Below, piece by piece: positions 45,701-48,624 of a DNA stretch of 48,624 nt; the first letter of the stretch is position 1; every line of letters starts with the position of its first letter. The notes beneath the pieces are model-generated. The model saw only the letters and a list, made by a program, of their open reading frames with translations. It searched no databases and was not told where the DNA came from. The stretch spans positions 1 through 48,624 of the forward strand of contig JAQWOT010000061.1 of the NCBI GenBank assembly GCA_029245725.1, read 5' to 3'. The position numbers and the translations under genes are program-made. The stretch comes from SAR324 cluster bacterium. Its GTDB lineage: Bacteria > SAR324 > NAC60-12.

Positions 45701-47140
45701 TCAGTAGGCAATTGCAAAAATTACTTCTTGCTTGGAGGGTTCCCCAGTCAACATGCACTTACCAGCTCCAGGCTGATCGTTCATAGGGATGCATCGAATC
45801 GTTGCCTTGGTCTCATTTTTGATCTGATCCTCGACTTCTCTCGAACCATTCCAGTGAGCCCTGATAAACCCACCTTCCTGCTCGAGAATCTCTTTGAATT
45901 CTCCATAACTCTTGGCTGTTCGGGTATTTGCCTCACGGAAATCAAGAGCTCGCTGATAAAGATCCTGCTGGATCTGCTGCAACAGCATCATCACGTGATC
46001 TGCAATCTCATCTAAGGGTATCAACTTTTTATCACGCACATCTCTTCGTGCAACCATTGCAGACTGCTGCTTGACATCTCTTGGACCAATTTCCACTCTC
46101 ACTGGCACTCCTTGCTGAATCCAATGGAAGAACTTATCTCCAGGTCGAAGATTGTCTCGATCATCAATTTGAATTCTCAAGTGATCCAAATGTTCTGCTA
46201 AACGTTGCTTGATCTTCTCAGCAAATTCAAGCGTCTGGCTCCGTTCCTGATCGTTTGAAAAGATGGGTACTAGAGCAACTGGCACCGGGGCAATACGTGG
46301 TGGTAGGATAAGTCCATCATCATCAGAGTGGGTCATGATCAGTCCCCCAATCATACGTGCGGAACTCCCCCAACTAGTAGTCCAAGCCAGTGATTGCTGG
46401 TTGTTTCGATCCAAGAACTGAATTTCGAAAGCCTTGGCAAAATTTTGCCCCAGATTATGGGACGTCGCACTCTGAAGAGCTTTACCATCCTGCATCATCG
46501 CTTCCACAGTGTAAGTAGATAGAGCACCAGGAAACTTCTCTGCCTCTGATTTCTTGCCAGGAATTACAGGAATCGCCAGATCGTCCTCCTGAAAGCTTCG
46601 ATACACCTCCAGCATCTTGAGTGTCTCTTCCTGAGCTTCCTCGTAAGTTTCATGGGCGGTGTGTCCCTCTTGCCAAAGGAATTCAGAAGTCCTCAGAAAA
46701 AGTCGGGTTCGCTTTTCCCAACGCATCACATTAGCCCACTGGTTGATCAAAACCGGCAAATCTCGGTAGCTATTGATCCACTGCGCATACATGTGCCCGA
46801 TCACTGTTTCAGAAGTCGGACGAATGACCAATGGTTCTTCCAACTCTTTACCTCCACCAATCGTCACCACCACACACTCTGGGCTGAATCCCTCAACATG
46901 CTCAGCTTCTCGATTCAGGAACTCTTGAGGAATCAACAGCGGGAAATATGCATTTACATGTCCCGTTTCTTTGAACATTCTGTCCAGCCGAGCCTGCATT
47001 GCTTCCCAGATCGCAAATCCGCTCGGGCGAATTACCATGCATCCCTTGACAGGAGCGTAATCAGCCAGCTGACCTGCTTTGATAACATCTAGATACCACT
47101 GGGAGTAGTTTTCACTTCGTGGGGTAATATTCTTGGCCAT
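45701..47140 (-). CDS. proS: prolyl-tRNA synthetase, short form without editing insertion
   Basis: Charges tRNA(Pro). Class II core with GCMVIRPSGFAIWEAMQARL, motif 2 region RWEKRTRLFLRTSEFLWQEGHTAH, and motif 3 GGLIMTHSDDDGLILPPRIAP; then an anticodon domain with VPVALVPIF and FHWIQQGVPVRVEIGPRD, and a C-terminal domain ending in IFAIAY. At 479 residues, with no insertion between motifs 2 and 3, it is the archaeal/eukaryotic-type enzyme, not the 570-residue bacterial type. The terminal tyrosine fits that type, but only two of the four zinc cysteines seem kept (RCIPM and GKCMLTG). Confidence 0.95.
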   Translation of the reverse strand: MAKNITPRSENYSQWYLDVIKAGQLADYAPVKGCMVIRPSGFAIWEAMQARLDRMFKETGHVNAYFPLLIPQEFLNREAEHVEGFSPECVVVTIGGGKELEEPLVIRPTSETVIGHMYAQWINSYRDLPVLINQWANVMRWEKRTRLFLRTSEFLWQEGHTAHETYEEAQEETLKMLEVYRSFQEDDLAIPVIPGKKSEAEKFPGALSTYTVEAMMQDGKALQSATSHNLGQNFAKAFEIQFLDRNNQQSLAWTTSWGSSARMIGGLIMTHSDDDGLILPPRIAPVPVALVPIFSNDQERSQTLEFAEKIKQRLAEHLDHLRIQIDDRDNLRPGDKFFHWIQQGVPVRVEIGPRDVKQQSAMVARRDVRDKKLIPLDEIADHVMMLLQQIQQDLYQRALDFREANTRTAKSYGEFKEILEQEGGFIRAHWNGSREVEDQIKNETKATIRCIPMNDQPGAGKCMLTGEPSKQEVIFAIAY

Positions 47141-47234
47141 GAGATGATTTCTCTATCACTTTATTTACAAATCTTTTTTGAAAACCTTAAGTACCGCATC
47201 TACAGAAGACTAACAAGCACAACTAGGAAAAATG

Positions 47235-48624
47235 TTAGAAGAATCCAATTTGCCAAAGCAGCATTGCCAATAGATAGGAGGCCACCAAACCAATCCCACT
47301 GATCAACGCACCAATTTGCAGAATTTGTCGATTTTCGAGTAGTCCTGTTGCATAAGCCATCGCATTAGGAGTTGTGCTTACTGGTAACGCCATCGCGGGT
47401 GAACAAGAAAAAGTGACCAGAAGAACTAGCAACTTTGAACCGCCAATTTCGCCAAGGATGCTCACTGTTTCCCCAAGAGTTGCCATGATCGGCAGTAGTA
47501 AATTTGCTGTTGCAGTATTGGAGATAAAAGTCGACATCAATAGTCCCATCACTGTTGCCATCACTACGATCATCAGTGGAGGCAATTCAGCGAAAGGAAT
47601 ATTGGTGACGAGAGTTTGGCTGAGTCCTGTTGACTCCAGACCAAGCCCCAGTGCGATTCCTCCAGAAATCAGCCATAAGACATCCCAACTCAAATTTTTG
47701 AGGTCTTGCTCCCCGATTACTCCGCTGACCAGAAAAACAGCTACGGGAATCATCGCGACCACGTAAGAGTTCATCCCATGCAAGGAACCTGTAAGCCAGA
47801 GCAGGATGGTCAGAGCAAAACAAATGTATACGACTCGCGTGCGAAGTTCGGCGAAACTCACTCTCAATTACTAACTTAATCCGATCTTGTTTAGATGGTA
47901 GTAGGGCCACTAACAGGGTCCAAGCAATTGTAAGTAAGCAGATTGAAAAGGGCACCCCAAAAGCCATCCATTCACCAAAACTTATCGCTTGCTCACCTAC
48001 CAGATACTTCATGGCAACCGCATTAGGTGGCGAACCGATAGGTGTTCCAATTCCTCCAATGTTTGCGGCTAAGGGTATGCACAGAACTAGCACTGTCTAC
48101 CCAAGTCATCATTTGGGAACAGTCGGAGAACAGGAGTTACGATCGTGATCATCAAAGCTGTGGTCGCCGTGTTGCTCATGAACATCGAAAAAACCGCTGT
48201 AATGATCATTATTCCAAGCATGACAAATTTTGGAGATTCACCAAAAGGCCTGAGGAATACCAGAGCGAGATTTACGCCCAGATGATACTTTGTCGCAGCC
48301 ATCGCCAAAAAGAAGCCTCCCAAAAAAAGCATGATGATGGGAGAGGCAAATGTTGTGAGTATATCTTAGTAGGGAAGTAACTTTCCCATCTCCTCAATTC
48401 TACTTGGGTCCCTAAAACAGATCGGCCCTTTGTTGCAAATCAACAATAATTCTAGTCCGATCAATAAAACAGAAGTCGCAAAGATTGGGATAGGCTCAAG
48501 TACCCAGCAGAGAACTGCCAGGATGAAGATAGCTGGCATTCTTACTTGTACCACGTCAATTCCTTAAAGCATTTCCATGGGTAACCAGAGTACCAAGAGA
48601 GGCACTGCCACAAAGATCAGCGCT
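47235..48624 (-). pseudogene. SLC13/DASS-family anion symporter, disrupted (5' end beyond window)
   Basis: Pieces of one transporter lie in order but cannot be read as one frame. From the right edge: ALIFVAVPLLVLWLPMEML then an in-frame TAA at 48564-48566; VQVRMPAIFILAVLCW to LLPY then a TAA at 48366-48368 in the same frame; FASPIIMLFLGGFFLAMA, FSMFMSNTATTALMI to NDDLGR; then a frame change near 48090-48105 into LCIPLAANIGGIGTPIGSPPN; then a second change near 47860-47872, back to the first frame, for the C-terminal half with ISGGIALGLGLE, MSTFISNTATANLLLP and LPVSTTPNAMAYATG. The two SNTAT motifs and the GTPIGSPPN loop are family hallmarks. With four lesions it is almost certainly inactive. 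Confidence 0.85.

Noticed and set aside
45626-45758. Longer degP start inside proS
   Set aside because: The first 31 residues (beginning MHVDWGTL) overlap proS and precede the signal segment with no signal-like features; starts at 45665 or 45626 are more likely.
1-48624. tRNA, rRNA, CRISPR array, insertion sequence, prophage or riboswitch
   Set aside because: None was seen on reading both strands: no transposase or integrase motifs, no regularly spaced repeats, and no long conserved non-coding leader.

Overview
The window reads as a chromosomal segment of a free-living, Gram-negative, respiring proteobacterium-like cell. It encodes cytochrome c maturation proteins, a CxxCH chemoreceptor, a PhaR-type regulator, a BolA protein, a periplasmic DegP protease and a lipoprotein. 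Base composition is a little under 50% G+C by eye. The mix of families (PhaR, NtrY, an editing-domain-free prolyl-tRNA synthetase, a plant-type phosphofructokinase) would suit a deltaproteobacterial or SAR324-like lineage, but that placement is inference and would need a marker-gene tree. I see no rRNA, tRNA, CRISPR array, insertion sequence, prophage or attachment site, and gene density is high with many ATGA or few-base junctions.

Layout. 1-5200: the end of a YheT-like hydrolase, rpoD, a nucleotide-sugar epimerase and dusB. 5287-10888 (+): a tight run of phaR, gatB, ccmC, ccmD (a 47-codon gene easily missed), ccmE and an NtrY-type kinase. 10904-23263 (-): a ten-gene signalling operon. In transcription order it holds two stand-alone receivers, a receiver-nucleotide cyclase, a membrane histidine kinase, cheA, cheW, two chemoreceptors (one with a periplasmic c-type haem motif), cheR and cheB. 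23510-34183: panC, secA, bolA, aroC, a small membrane protein, a DHH phosphoesterase, a phosphofructokinase, and glgC-glgA for glycogen synthesis. 34180-37556 (-): a coupled operon of two membrane-bound FHA-type proteins, a low-molecular-weight phosphatase, a fructosamine-kinase homologue and a small coiled-coil protein. 37670-47140 (-): ftsZ (very long acidic linker), ftsA, a small lipoprotein, trkA, a long PRPP-synthetase-like protein, degP and proS. 47235-48624 (-): a SLC13/DASS-type anion transporter broken by two in-frame stops and two frameshifts.

The most notable system is the chemosensory operon. It has a full CheA-CheW-MCP-CheR-CheB core but no ordinary CheY, CheZ, CheC/CheD or flagellar gene beside it. 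Instead it carries a second histidine kinase, three related receivers that share an enlarged segment after the first strand, and a class III cyclase fused to one of them. This suggests an array whose output is a cyclic nucleotide rather than, or as well as, flagellar switching. The haem-motif receptor lies close to ccmCDE, which would serve its maturation. The second point of interest is the FHA-phosphatase-kinase operon, which joins a known protein-deglycation gene pair to two membrane proteins with degenerate FHA domains.
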